The notes under the pieces are model-generated. The model was given only the letters and a program-made list of their open reading frames with translations, did no database searches and was not told the DNA's origin. Source: JBGPEQ01 sp035518775 (lineage in GTDB: Bacteria; Pseudomonadota; Alphaproteobacteria; Dongiales; Dongiaceae). Taken from it: a DNA stretch of 55,057 nucleotides. This document shows, piece after piece, positions 1 through 8,770 of the stretch (position 1 is the first letter of the stretch; each line of letters begins with the position of its first letter). Location: positions 1-55,057 of the forward strand of contig DATIXH010000444.1 in assembly GCA_035518775.1 (NCBI GenBank), given 5' to 3'. The position numbers and the translations under genes were made by a program.

Positions 1-1
1 T

Positions 2-1168
2 ATCGTCGACAGCGCCAAGGACGTGATCGTCGACATCAGCGGCACCGACGACCGCATCCAGGCCTCCATCTCGATCGACCTCAACGCAGCCGCCTATGCC
101 GGCATCGAGCATGTCACGCTCACCGGGACAGGCGCGCTCAACGCCACCGGCACCGACGCTGTCGACAACGTCCTCATCGGCAACGCCGGCGCCAACATCC
201 TCGACGGCAAGGGCGGCGACGATCAACTCGCCGGCGGCGCCGGCAACGATACCTACGTCGTCGACAGCGAGAACGATGTCATCTTCGAGAATCCGGGCGA
301 GGGGACCGACCAGGTCAACGCCTCGACGACTTACGGGCTCGCCGCCAACATCGAGAACCTGACGCTCACCGGCACCGCCGATGCCGGCGGCGAAGGCAAC
401 GATCTCGCCAACAAGATCACCGGCAATTCCGCCATCAATCGCCTGGAGGGCGACGACGGCAACGACACGCTCACCGGCAACGAGGGCAACGACACGCTCG
501 ACGGCGGCCTCGGGGCCGACAGCATGACCGGCGGCACCGGCGACGACAGCTACATCGTCGACTCCACCGGCGACAAGGTGGTGGAGAGCAGCGCCAGCGG
601 TGGCCACGACACCGTTGCCAGCAGCATCAGCTACACGCTCGCCAGCAATCTCGAAGACCTTCTCCTGGAGGGCGGCCTGGATCCGCTCACCGGCACGGGC
701 AACAGCCTCAACAACCTCATCGCCGGCAACGGCGGCGACAACGTGCTGAGCGGGCTCGCCGGCAACGACACGCTCGACGGCGCCGGCGGCAACGACCTCC
801 TGCTCGGCGGCGACGGCGCCGACACGCTGCAGGCGAGCGCGGGCGCCGACACGCTGGCGGGCGGCGCCGGCAGCGACCGCTTCGCCTTCGACAACGGCAG
901 TCTCAACGGGCTCGATGTCATCACCGACTTTACGAACGCGCCCGGCGGAGACGTGCTGGATGTGAGCCACCTGCTGTCCGGATTCGATCCGGCTACGTCC
1001 AACATCAACGACTTCCTGCATGCGGCCGAGAGCAACGGCAGCACCACCATCAGCGTCGATACCAACGGCGACGGCAGCGGCTTCGTCGACCTGGTCGTCC
1101 TCCAGGGCGTGAACACCGACGTCATGGGCCTCCTCAACAACGGCAGCTTGGTGCTGCCGGACAATTGA
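2..1168 (+). CDS. RTX calcium-binding repeat protein (3' part)
   Basis: C-terminal part of a secreted RTX protein; the reading frame is open to the window's left edge, so the true start lies outside. Glycine- and aspartate-rich nonapeptide repeats of the GGxGxDxLxx type (for example GNEGNDTLDGG and GGDGADTLQA) recur through the protein and bind calcium in this family. They alternate with segments of the type DTYVVDSENDVIFENPGEG, seen three times including the first residues of the window. The last 100 residues lack the repeats (DRFAF..VITDF, then a hydrophobic C-terminus), as in the uncleaved secretion signals of type I exported proteins. No type I secretion gene is next to it here. The enzymatic or adhesive function, if any, would be in the missing N-terminal part. 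Confidence 0.88.
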   Translation: MVDSAKDVIVDISGTDDRIQASISIDLNAAAYAGIEHVTLTGTGALNATGTDAVDNVLIGNAGANILDGKGGDDQLAGGAGNDTYVVDSENDVIFENPGEGTDQVNASTTYGLAANIENLTLTGTADAGGEGNDLANKITGNSAINRLEGDDGNDTLTGNEGNDTLDGGLGADSMTGGTGDDSYIVDSTGDKVVESSASGGHDTVASSISYTLASNLEDLLLEGGLDPLTGTGNSLNNLIAGNGGDNVLSGLAGNDTLDGAGGNDLLLGGDGADTLQASAGADTLAGGAGSDRFAFDNGSLNGLDVITDFTNAPGGDVLDVSHLLSGFDPATSNINDFLHAAESNGSTTISVDTNGDGSGFVDLVVLQGVNTDVMGLLNNGSLVLPDN

Positions 1169-1187
1169 GCGGCCGCGCCAGGCCCGC

Positions 1188-3806
1188 TCAGATCCCCCAG
1201 CGCCGGACGAACCACAGCTTGATGAGGTGCGTGAGCACCGCGTAGCCCGCGAGCAGGGCGGCGACGAGCGGCCAATAGAGCGGGGGCAGCGGCGTGAAGC
1301 CCAGCGCGTCGCCGACCCAGGTGAAGGGCAGGGCGATCCCGACGAGGCAGATGACGATGGTCGTCGCGATGAGCGCCGGGCTCGCCCGGCTTTCGACGAA
1401 GGGAATCCGGGGCGTGCGGATGATGTGGATGATCAGCGTCTGCGTGAGCAGCGATTCCACGAACCAGCCGGTCTGGAACAGCGGCGCATTGCTCCAGGCG
1501 CCGAACACGACCAGCATCATCGCATAGGTCGCGTAGTCGAAGATCGAGCTGACCGGCCCGATGAACAGCATGAACTTGAAGATGCCGCTGATATCCCAGC
1601 GGCGCGGCTTCGCGACGTATTCCGCGTCGACGTTGTCGGTCGGGATCGCAGTCTGCGAGAAATCGTAGAGCAGGTTGTTGGTCAGCACCTGGATCGGCGC
1701 CATCGGCAGGAACGGCAGGAACAGGCTGGCGCCGAGCACGCTGAACATGTTCCCGAAGTTCGAGCTGGCGCCCATCTTGATGTACTTGGTGATGTTGGCG
1801 AAGATCTTGCGCCCCTCGATCACGCCGGCCTGCAGCACCAGCAGGTTCTTCTCCAGCAGGATGATGTCGGCCGACTCCTTCGCGATGTCGACGGCGGTGT
1901 CGACGGAGATGCCGACGTCCGCGCCCTTCAGGGCCGGGCTGTCGTTGATGCCGTCGCCGAGGAAGCCGACGACGTGTCCCTTGCGGTGCAGGGCGCGCAC
2001 GATGCGCTCCTTCTGCGCCGGCGTGAGCTTGGCGAAGACGGTCGTGCGGTCGGCCGTCTCGGCGAGCGCCTCGTCGCCCAGCGCCTCGACCTGCCGTCCC
2101 AGCAGGATGTCGCCGGCGGCGAGCCGCACCTCCCGGCAGACCTTGCGCGTGATCACCTCGTTGTCGCCCGTCAGGATCTTGACCTGCACGCCCTTCTCGG
2201 CCAGGGCGGCGATCGCCGCGCGGGCGCTCTCCTTGGGCGGGTCGAGGAAGGCGATATAGCCGAGCAGCGTGAGGTCGCTCTCGTCCGCGATCGAATAGGC
2301 CGCCTTCGGCGTCTCGATCACCTTGTAGGCGACGGCGACCACGCGGAAGCCGTCCTCGTTGAGCGCGACCGTCTCCTCCTTCGCGGTCGCGAAGTGGCTC
2401 TCGTCGAGCGCCCCCTTCGTTCCGTCGATCTCGTACTGGGTGGAGACCGCGAAGATCTCTTCGACCGCCCCCTTGCAGATCAGGACATGCCTGTCCTGGC
2501 CGTGCGCGACCACCACGGAGAGGCGGCGCCGGGAGAAATCGAAGGGAATCTCGTCGACCTTCGCGAATCCCGTATCGATGCCCAGCACCTTGTGGATGTC
2601 GACATGCTCGAGGACGGCGACGTCGAGCAGGTTCTTCAGGCCCGACTGGAAGTGGCTGTTGAGATAGGCATATTGCAGGACGCGCTCCGACTCCTCGCCG
2701 CGAATGTCCAGGTGCCGCTTGAGGATGATCCGGTCCTGCGTCAGGGTGCCCGTCTTGTCCGTGCACAGCACGTCCATGGCGCCGAGGTTCTGGATCGCGG
2801 CGAGCCGCTTCACGATCACCTTGGCGCGCGCCATGGCCATCGCGCCCTTCGCCAGGTTGACCGTCACGATCATCGGCAGCATCTCGGGAGTGAGGCCGAC
2901 GGCGACTGCGACCGCGAACAGCAGGGCCTCGAGCCAATCGTGCTTGGTGAATCCGTTGATGAGAAAGACGGTCGGTGCCATCACGACGATGGCGCGGATC
3001 ATCAGCCAGGCGAACCGGTTGATGCCTTGGTCGAACGCGGTCGGCACGCGCCGTCCCGCGATCTCGTCGGCGAGCTGGCCGAAGAAGGTCTGCGCGCCCG
3101 TGCGCGCGACGATGCCGGTGGCGTAGCCGCTGACGACATTCGCCCCCATGAAACAGATGTTCGGCAGGTCGAACGGATCGTCAAACCGCCCCTCGCAGGC
3201 CTGCGGATGCTTCTCCGCCGGCATGGCCTCGCCGGTCAGCGCCGCCTGGTTGACGAACAGATCCTTGGCTTCGAGCAGCCGCAGGTCGGCCGGAATCATG
3301 TCGCCGGCGGAGAGCCGCACGATGTCGCCGGGCACCAGCGTCTCGAGCGGCTCCTCCGCGAAATCGGCCGGCGCGCCCGCGCGGGGGCGCCGCACGCTCG
3401 CCGTCGTCTTGACCATGGCCCGCAGCCGCGCCGCCGCCTCGTTCGAGCGATGCTCCTGAATGAACGCCGTCACGACCGAGAGGAAGACCATGACGACGAT
3501 GACGACGGCCGCGCGCACGTCGCCCAAGATGTACGAGGCCGCTGCCAGAGTGACGAGCAGGGCATTCAGCGGATTCCTGGCCCGGCCCCAGATCTCCTGC
3601 GGGATCGTCGGCTTGCGCTCGCGCGTGACGAGATTGGGCCCGGCGCCCTTCAGCCGCCGCGCCGCCTCGTCGGCCGCGAGCCCGAGCGCGCTCGACCCGA
3701 GCCTCTGGCAGGCCGCATCGGCCGCGAGCCGGCTCAAGGCGAAGAGCTCGTCGGCGCTCTCCTGCGCCTGATGCTGTACTACTGGGGTATGCACAGAAGT
3801 CGGCAT
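1188..3806 (-). CDS. mgtA: Magnesium-translocating P-type ATPase
   Basis: An 872-residue P-type ATPase of the MgtA/MgtB (P3B) type, importing Mg2+ across the inner membrane. Visible features in order: N-terminal cytosolic region; first membrane pair near residues 80-115; actuator motif TGE at 191-193; a membrane pair near 265-310 with VGLTPEMLP; the phosphorylated aspartate D350 in DKTGTLTQ; nucleotide-domain motifs LTGDNEV and GDGINDSPAL; then C-terminal membrane segments. Length and the LTPEMLPMIVT segment fit MgtA rather than the Ca2+ or heavy-metal pumps. The start is the first ATG; no convincing ribosome site is visible, so it could be slightly different. It is convergent with the RTX gene. 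I see no magnesium-responsive leader in the upstream 400 bases. Confidence 0.93.
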   Translation of the reverse strand: MPTSVHTPVVQHQAQESADELFALSRLAADAACQRLGSSALGLAADEAARRLKGAGPNLVTRERKPTIPQEIWGRARNPLNALLVTLAAASYILGDVRAAVVIVVMVFLSVVTAFIQEHRSNEAAARLRAMVKTTASVRRPRAGAPADFAEEPLETLVPGDIVRLSAGDMIPADLRLLEAKDLFVNQAALTGEAMPAEKHPQACEGRFDDPFDLPNICFMGANVVSGYATGIVARTGAQTFFGQLADEIAGRRVPTAFDQGINRFAWLMIRAIVVMAPTVFLINGFTKHDWLEALLFAVAVAVGLTPEMLPMIVTVNLAKGAMAMARAKVIVKRLAAIQNLGAMDVLCTDKTGTLTQDRIILKRHLDIRGEESERVLQYAYLNSHFQSGLKNLLDVAVLEHVDIHKVLGIDTGFAKVDEIPFDFSRRRLSVVVAHGQDRHVLICKGAVEEIFAVSTQYEIDGTKGALDESHFATAKEETVALNEDGFRVVAVAYKVIETPKAAYSIADESDLTLLGYIAFLDPPKESARAAIAALAEKGVQVKILTGDNEVITRKVCREVRLAAGDILLGRQVEALGDEALAETADRTTVFAKLTPAQKERIVRALHRKGHVVGFLGDGINDSPALKGADVGISVDTAVDIAKESADIILLEKNLLVLQAGVIEGRKIFANITKYIKMGASSNFGNMFSVLGASLFLPFLPMAPIQVLTNNLLYDFSQTAIPTDNVDAEYVAKPRRWDISGIFKFMLFIGPVSSIFDYATYAMMLVVFGAWSNAPLFQTGWFVESLLTQTLIIHIIRTPRIPFVESRASPALIATTIVICLVGIALPFTWVGDALGFTPLPPLYWPLVAALLAGYAVLTHLIKLWFVRRWGI

Positions 3807-3830
3807 CGACGCAGGGCCGATCTACAGAGT

Positions 3831-3867
3831 CCCCTCTCCCTCTGAGGGAGAGGGACAGGGTGAGGGG
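3831..3867. repeat. CCCTCTCCC-type palindromic repeat, copy 1
   Basis: Inverted repeat CCCCTCTCCCTC / GAGGGAGAGGG followed by ACAGGGTGAGGGG. The same element occurs inverted at 3994-4026 and, as coding sequence, in ligD at 46653-46690. It belongs to a class of small dispersed palindromes frequent between alphaproteobacterial genes. Confidence 0.7.
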
Positions 3868-3993
3868 TTTGGCGCCGGTAGGCGCCGATGCAATCGACGC
3901 GCACAAGCGCACGCGAACCTTGAGTAGCGCCCGATACCTTTCCCACTTCCATCGATCGACATGAACAAGATCTCTTCGCGCTGCCGCGCGAGT

Positions 3994-4026
3994 CCCCTCA
4001 CCCTCTCCCTCAGGGGGAGGGGGCAG
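3994..4026. repeat. CCCTCTCCC-type palindromic repeat, copy 2
   Basis: Reads CCCCTCACCCTCTCCCTC then AGGGGGAGGGGG, which is the reverse-complement orientation of the copy at 3831. The two copies, about 160 bases apart and facing each other, could pair as one long hairpin. Confidence 0.65.
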
Positions 4027-4224
4027 ATCGGCTCCTGCGTCGCCTCGCAAGATCCGTGCATCCCCAGCGCGAAAGCGGGGGCGACAACGTCAGTCGAATC
4101 CCTGCTTAGCCGCATGAATATGCCGTGTAGGCGCCGTCTGAAAAAGCCCGGTTCTGTTACAAGGCCGTCCAGCGCCATTCAGCGCATCCAGTCTGTTCGA
4201 GGGAACTGCGGGGCGGCCTCGCGT

Positions 4225-4962
4225 TCACCCCTTCCGCCCGCTGAAGATCGCGTGCCCGGCCAGCAGCCAGTGGCAGTCGACGCCCGTGAAGCCAGCCTCC
4301 GCCATCCATGCCAGCTGCTCGGCCAGCGACGACGGCTTGTCGATCGGGTCGCCGCCGGGGTCGCGGAAGTAGTTCCAGCGCAGGCGGCCGAACTCCTCGA
4401 AGGCCCGCAAATCGCCGTCGAGCGCCAGCGAGCGCGCGCGCACCGCCTCGTCCCACTGTTGCGCCGCCGTGGCCAGGCCGCGCGCATCGGGCGGGCGCAC
4501 GATGTCGGCGATGACCAGCACGCCGCCGGGCGCCAGCGCCGTCGCCAGGTCGCGGAACAGCGCCCGCTTCTCCCCGCCGCCGAGATGGTGGATCGCCAGC
4601 GAGGAGACGACGGCGTGGGGCGGCTCGGGAAAGGCGCGCCAGTCCGGGGCAGCGAGGTCGAACCCCGCCACCGTCAGCCGCCCGGCATGGGCGCGGCAGG
4701 TCTCCGCCGTGCGCGCCCGCATCTCCGGCGACCCGTCGAGGGCGAGCAGGTGGCAGCCTGGGAAGCGCTCCAGCAGCGCCCGGCTCAGGAGCCCCTCGCC
4801 CGAGCACAGCTCGACCAGCAGGGCGCCCGCCGGCGGCTCCGGAATCAGGTCGCCGATGATGCCGATCTGCCGCTCCCGCTCCGGCACGAAGTAGCGGCCG
4901 TAGTCGAGGAACTGGCGCGAGTTGTCTTCGCTCCAATCCCCTGCTCTCTGCGCATCGCCCAT
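4225..4962 (-). CDS. Class I SAM-dependent methyltransferase
   Basis: About 245 residues with the Rossmann-type methyltransferase signatures: motif I VELCSGEGLLSRALL, acidic LALDGSPEM at the end of strand 2, and the post-motif region PHAVVSSLAIHHL followed by LAPGGVLVIADIV. The substrate cannot be told from sequence. I place the start at the ATG at 4962 (MGDAQRAG) because GGGGAGG lies about nine bases upstream; in-frame ATGs at 4971 and 5001 lack a properly spaced ribosome site. The gene reads away from the parS/repeat intergenic region. Confidence 0.8.
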   Translation of the reverse strand: MGDAQRAGDWSEDNSRQFLDYGRYFVPERERQIGIIGDLIPEPPAGALLVELCSGEGLLSRALLERFPGCHLLALDGSPEMRARTAETCRAHAGRLTVAGFDLAAPDWRAFPEPPHAVVSSLAIHHLGGGEKRALFRDLATALAPGGVLVIADIVRPPDARGLATAAQQWDEAVRARSLALDGDLRAFEEFGRLRWNYFRDPGGDPIDKPSSLAEQLAWMAEAGFTGVDCHWLLAGHAIFSGRKG

Positions 4963-5060
4963 GGGCGCCATCCTCCCCGTCGCCTCCGCAGGCCATAGCA
5001 CGGGCGCGTGCGAAACGCGCTCTTTTCCCGCGCGCGCCGCGCCAAGATCGGCCAGAGAGC

Positions 5061-5151
5061 GGCCAAAACGGACCGAAACTGGTCGAGCTCATCTCTCTGG
5101 AATCAAAGGGCGATTTTTTGATCCATAGGGTCGTTTTGCAGAATCGCATAG
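5061..5151. repeat. 90-bp dispersed element, copy 1
   Basis: Aligns without gaps to 47525-47615, 42.5 kb away: the block 5103-5151 differs by one base, and 5061-5102 is conserved more loosely (ACCGAAA, TGGT and CTC blocks kept). The core has nested complementarity: GCGATT at 5110-5115 pairs with AATCGC at 5142-5147, enclosing a GATCC-ATA-GGGTC hairpin. It lies between the methyltransferase gene and the parS sites. It has no convincing open reading frame. The function is unknown; a structured RNA or a small mobile palindrome are both possible. Confidence 0.75.
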
Positions 5152-5170
5152 TTGCGGCTTTTTGAGCCGA

Positions 5171-5186
5171 TGTTTCACGTGAAACA
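5171..5186. promoter_or_regulatory. parS site 1 (ParB binding)
   Basis: The perfect 16-bp palindrome TGTTTCACGTGAAACA, which is the consensus chromosomal parS sequence bound by ParB in most bacteria. It is embedded in a 31-bp direct repeat (5169-5199) that recurs exactly at 5251-5281. Confidence 0.92.
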
Positions 5187-5252
5187 TTTTTGCGTAAAGC
5201 CGGCCTGCGGCGTCTCGCGCCGTCGAGAGAATCCGATCGACCGCCGCTGCGA

Positions 5253-5268
5253 TGTTTCACGTGAAACA
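5253..5268. promoter_or_regulatory. parS site 2 (ParB binding)
   Basis: Second perfect TGTTTCACGTGAAACA, 82 bp from the first, with the same flanks (GA before, TTTTTGCGTAAAG after). It is about 90 bp upstream of the aldehyde dehydrogenase start. Chromosomal parS sites usually cluster near the replication origin, so this window probably lies in the origin-proximal part of the chromosome, although parAB itself is not here. Confidence 0.92.
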
Positions 5269-5354
5269 TTTTTGCGTAAAGAACCGCCGCCGGAATTTGT
5301 CTCACCGCGCGCGCGACCCTATAGTCGCCGCCCGTCCAACCGAAGAGCGCAATC

Positions 5355-6857
5355 GTGAATATCAATCGCCTGCTGAAAGCCCTCGACCTCGATTCCGCCA
5401 AGCTGAAATCCGGCGACCTCGTCGTCCGCTCGCCGATCGACGGCGGCGAGCTCGCCCGCCTGAAGAGCCACACGCCCGCGCAGGTGAGTGCCGCCATCGC
5501 CAAGGCCCAGGATGCGTTCCTCGCCTGGCGCGAGGTGCCGGCGCCCAAGCGCGGCGAGCTGATCCGCCTGTTCGGCGAGGAGCTGCGCGCGGCCAAGGCT
5601 GATCTCGGCGAGCTCGTCACCGTCGAGACCGGCAAGATCCTGGAGGAGGGCAAGGGCGAGGTTCAGGAGATGATCGACATCTGCGACTTCGCCGTCGGCC
5701 TCTCGCGCCAGCTCTACGGCCTCACCATCGCCTCGGAGCGGCCGGGCCACCGCATGATGGAGACCTGGCATCCGCTCGGCGTCGCCGGCGTCATCAGCGC
5801 CTTCAACTTCCCGGTCGCGGTGTGGTCGTGGAACTTCGCCCTCGCCATCGTCTGCGGCGACGCGGTGGTCTGGAAGCCGTCGGAGAAGACTCCGCTCACC
5901 GCGCTCGCCTGCGAGCAGCTCTGGCGCAAGGCCGTGCGACGCTTCGGCGCCGCTCCCAAGCACCTGCTGGAGATCGTCATCGGCGGCCGCCCCGTCGGCG
6001 AGGCGCTGGTCGACGATGCCCGCGTCGCCCTCGTCAGCGCCACCGGTTCGACGCGCATGGGCCGCGAGGTCGGTCCGCGCGTGACCCAGCGCTTCGGCCG
6101 CCTGCTGCTGGAGCTCGGCGGCAACAACGGCATGATCGTGGCGCCCTCGGCCGATCTCGACCTCGCCGTGCGCGCCATCGCCTTCGCCGCCGTCGGCACG
6201 GCCGGCCAGCGCTGCACGACGCTGCGCCGCGTCATCGCCCACGAGCAGATCTACGATCGCCTCTTGCCAAGGCTGAAGAATGCCTACGGCAGCGTGAAGG
6301 TCGGCGATCCCCGCGAGCCCGGCACGCTCATCGGCCCGCTGATCGACGGCGCCAGCTTCGAGCGCATGCAGCAGTCGCTGAAGCGCGCCGCCGCCGACGG
6401 CGGCAAGGTGTTCGGCGGCGAGCGCGTCCGCCTCAACAAGCTGCCCGACGGCTTCTACGTGAAGCCGGCCATCGTGGAGATGCCGGAGCAGACGGAGGTG
6501 GTGCGCGAGGAGACCTTCGCCCCCATCCTCTACGCCCTCAAGTACCGGAAGTTCGAGGACGCTATCGCCATCCACAACGGCGTGCCGCAGGGCCTCGCCT
6601 CCTGCATCTTCACGACCGACCTGCGCGAGGCCGACCGCTTCATGGCGGCCGGCGGCAGCGACTGCGGGATCGTGAACGTGAACATCGGACCGAGCGGGGC
6701 GGAGATCGGCGGCGCCTTCGGTGGCGAGAAGCAGACCGGCGGCGGCCGCGAGTCCGGCTCCGACGCCTGGAAGGCCTACATGCGCCGCGCCACCAACACG
6801 ATCAACTATTCGAACGCGCTGCCCCTCGCCCAGGGCATCAAGTTCGACGTCGGCTGA
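5355..6857 (+). CDS. amaB: ALDH7-family aldehyde dehydrogenase (aminoadipate-semialdehyde / piperideine-6-carboxylate type)
   Basis: A 500-residue NAD(P)-dependent aldehyde dehydrogenase. The catalytic cysteine is C287 in GTAGQRCTTLRR, the general-base glutamate is E253 in LLELGGNNGMI, and the cofactor motif is SATGSTRMGREV. The NNGMIV and GQRCTTLRR variants are typical of the ALDH7 branch, whose bacterial members oxidise piperideine-6-carboxylate (2-aminoadipate semialdehyde) in lysine breakdown; the substrate is an inference from the family. The start is GTG at 5355. The gene sits immediately downstream of the paired parS sites and converges on trcR with only seven bases between them. No other lysine-catabolism gene is adjacent. 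Confidence 0.85.
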   Translation: MNINRLLKALDLDSAKLKSGDLVVRSPIDGGELARLKSHTPAQVSAAIAKAQDAFLAWREVPAPKRGELIRLFGEELRAAKADLGELVTVETGKILEEGKGEVQEMIDICDFAVGLSRQLYGLTIASERPGHRMMETWHPLGVAGVISAFNFPVAVWSWNFALAIVCGDAVVWKPSEKTPLTALACEQLWRKAVRRFGAAPKHLLEIVIGGRPVGEALVDDARVALVSATGSTRMGREVGPRVTQRFGRLLLELGGNNGMIVAPSADLDLAVRAIAFAAVGTAGQRCTTLRRVIAHEQIYDRLLPRLKNAYGSVKVGDPREPGTLIGPLIDGASFERMQQSLKRAAADGGKVFGGERVRLNKLPDGFYVKPAIVEMPEQTEVVREETFAPILYALKYRKFEDAIAIHNGVPQGLASCIFTTDLREADRFMAAGGSDCGIVNVNIGPSGAEIGGAFGGEKQTGGGRESGSDAWKAYMRRATNTINYSNALPLAQGIKFDVG

Positions 6858-6864
6858 GGCGCGC

Positions 6865-7506
6865 CTACGAGCCCTGTTCGGGGAGGAACTTGGCGAGGTC
6901 GGCCAGGGTGCCCCGGCGCTCCTCCGGCTTCGGCGCCTCCGGCTGCGGCGCGGCGCCCTCTTCCTTGACGGCCGCGCTCTTCTCCAGCGCCTTGCGCGCG
7001 CGGATCACCGCTGCGTTGAGGTCGCTCTGCGTGCACAGCCCCAGCAGCACGGGATCGCGCGGCCGCAGGTTGGCGAAATTCCAATGGCTGCGATCGCGGA
7101 CCGCGGCAATGGTCTGCTTGGTCGTGCCGATCAGCTTGGAGATCTGCGCGTCCGACAGCTCCGGATGATGCCGCACCAGCCAAGCCACCGCGTCCGGCTT
7201 GTCCTGGCGCTTGGCGACCGGCGTGTAGCGCGGGCCCTTCGTGCGCGGCGCCGGCAGCGGAATGCTCGGCTTCTCCATCTTGAGGCGCTGGGTGGAATCC
7301 GCCTCGCAGCGCGCGATCTCCTCCTTCGTCAGCTGACCGTTGAGGGTGGGATCGAGGCCGACGATGCCGATCGCCACCTCGCCGTCCGCGATGCCCTGCA
7401 CCTCCAGGGAGTGCAGCCCGCAGAACTCGGCAATCTGCTCGAAGGTGAGGGTGGTGTTGTTCACCAGCCACACCGCGGTTGCCTTGGGCATCAGCAATTG
7501 CGCCAT
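6865..7506 (-). CDS. trcR: Cell cycle transcriptional regulator TrcR (DUF1013)
   Basis: A 213-residue protein of the alphaproteobacterial DUF1013/TrcR family. The conserved N-terminus MAQLLMPKATAVWLVNNT, the FCGLHSLEVQGIADGEV segment, and the helix-turn-helix-like DAQISKLIGTTKQTIAAVRDR followed by SHWNFANLRPRDPVLLGLC are all recognisable. Members are small DNA-binding proteins linked to cell-cycle transcription. The C-terminal 50 residues are charged and low in complexity. An ATG start follows GGAGG a short distance upstream. The gene is followed upstream, on the same strand, by the quinone oxidoreductase gene, a pairing often seen in the class. Confidence 0.85.
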   Translation of the reverse strand: MAQLLMPKATAVWLVNNTTLTFEQIAEFCGLHSLEVQGIADGEVAIGIVGLDPTLNGQLTKEEIARCEADSTQRLKMEKPSIPLPAPRTKGPRYTPVAKRQDKPDAVAWLVRHHPELSDAQISKLIGTTKQTIAAVRDRSHWNFANLRPRDPVLLGLCTQSDLNAAVIRARKALEKSAAVKEEGAAPQPEAPKPEERRGTLADLAKFLPEQGS

Positions 7507-7685
7507 CGCACGTTCCTCCGTAACTCAAACCCCGCCCGCTTGCGGCCCGCCGGTAACCGCCCGGCAAGCCGTCGCTTCGACCGATCCCAGATCTGGGACT
7601 AGATCAGCCTGAATGCGAGGGAGGTGCCGGAAATAGCACTGTTTCGACGCTGCCGCCAGGGTGAATCTTTCCGAGTGCGGCGTGC

Positions 7686-8687
7686 CTATTCCGTCGTCAG
7701 CACGATCTTGCCAGTATGCGCGCTCGACTCCATGAGGCGATGGGCATCGGCGGCCTTCGCCAGTGGGAAGGTCGCATGCACGACCGGTGCCACCGTGCCG
7801 GCGTCGAGCAGCGGCCACACCTTCCGGCGGAGCGCCTCGGCGATCGCGCCCTTCTCCGCCACCGAACGCGGCCGCAAGGTCGACCCCGTCAGCGTCTGCC
7901 GCTTCATCATGAGCGGCAGCAAGTTGATCTCCACGGTGCTGCCCTTGAGGAAGGCGATCTGCACTAGGCGGCCCTCCATGGCCAGGCACTTCAGGTTGCG
8001 CAGGATGTAGTCGCCGCCGACCATGTCGAGGATCACGTCGACGCCGCGCCCCTCTGTTGCCTTCCCGACGACCTCGACGAAATCCTCGTTCCGGTAGTCG
8101 ATCGCGACCTCGGCCCCGAGCCGCTTGCAGGCCGCGCACTTCTCCGCCCCGCCGGCGGTAGCGAAGACGCGCGCGCCGAACGCCTTGGCGAGCTGGATCG
8201 CGGTGGTGCCGATGCCGCTCGAGCCGCCATGGACGAGGAAGGTCTCGCCCGCCTTCAGGCGGCCGCGGTCGAACACGTTCGTCCACACGGTGAAAAAGGT
8301 CTCGGGCAGCGCGGCCGCCCGCACGGCGTCATAGCCCTTGGGGAAGGGCAGGCATTGCGGCGTGGGCGCGGTGCAATATTCGGCATAGCCGCCGCCGGCC
8401 ACCAGCGCGCAAATGCTGTCGCCGACCTTCCAGCCGGCGACGCCCTCGCCCAGTCCGACGATCTTGCCAGCGATTTCCAGGCCGGGGATATCCGAGGCGC
8501 CCGGCGGCGGCGCGTAGCCGCCCTGGCGCTGCAGCACGTCCGGCCGGTTCACCCCGGCCGCCGCCACCTTCACCAGCACCTCGCCGGCCGCCGGCCGCGG
8601 GGCTGGGCGCAGGCCGGGGGTCAGCACCTCCGGTCCACCGGGCTGCTTGATCTCGATGGCGGTCATGGATCCGGGATGGGCTGACAT
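7686..8687 (-). CDS. NAD(P)H quinone oxidoreductase, PIG3-like (MDR family)
   Basis: About 333 residues of the medium-chain dehydrogenase/reductase superfamily, quinone oxidoreductase branch. Visible are the N-terminal GroES-like half (VNRPDVLQRQGGYAPPPG and IPGLEIAGKIVGLGEGV), the nucleotide-binding VHGGSSGIGTTAIQLAKAFG and the C-terminal HATFPLAKAADAHRLMESS. It lacks the zinc-site cysteine set of alcohol dehydrogenases. I start at 8687 (MSAHPGSMTAIEIKQPGG) because GGAGG is five bases upstream; the longer frame to 8744 has no ribosome site. It is divergent from the DUF1192 gene. Confidence 0.88.
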   Translation of the reverse strand: MSAHPGSMTAIEIKQPGGPEVLTPGLRPAPRPAAGEVLVKVAAAGVNRPDVLQRQGGYAPPPGASDIPGLEIAGKIVGLGEGVAGWKVGDSICALVAGGGYAEYCTAPTPQCLPFPKGYDAVRAAALPETFFTVWTNVFDRGRLKAGETFLVHGGSSGIGTTAIQLAKAFGARVFATAGGAEKCAACKRLGAEVAIDYRNEDFVEVVGKATEGRGVDVILDMVGGDYILRNLKCLAMEGRLVQIAFLKGSTVEINLLPLMMKRQTLTGSTLRPRSVAEKGAIAEALRRKVWPLLDAGTVAPVVHATFPLAKAADAHRLMESSAHTGKIVLTTE

Positions 8688-8770
8688 CGAGGCCTCCGAG
8701 GCTGGCGACGGGCCGCGCCCCTCTAGTATGATCGACCGCGGCACACAAGCCGAATTGACGAGGCCGACCG

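Larger units (their letters stand above)
3807..4224. other. Intergenic region without a gene
   Basis: About 420 bases between mgtA and the methyltransferase gene, both on the minus strand. It holds two oppositely oriented copies of a CCCTCTCCC/GGGAGAGGG palindrome (listed separately) and no supported open reading frame. Short frames here run through the palindromes and have no family signature. Confidence 0.6.

Noticed and set aside
1227..3845. Long open frame opposite mgtA (872 codons)
   Set aside because: It is the antisense shadow of a clear P-type ATPase; composition is arginine/aspartate-rich with no domain signature.
5152..5358. Short frames MFHVKHFCVK over the parS sites
   Set aside because: They are translations of the palindrome itself and overlap the promoter region of the aldehyde dehydrogenase.
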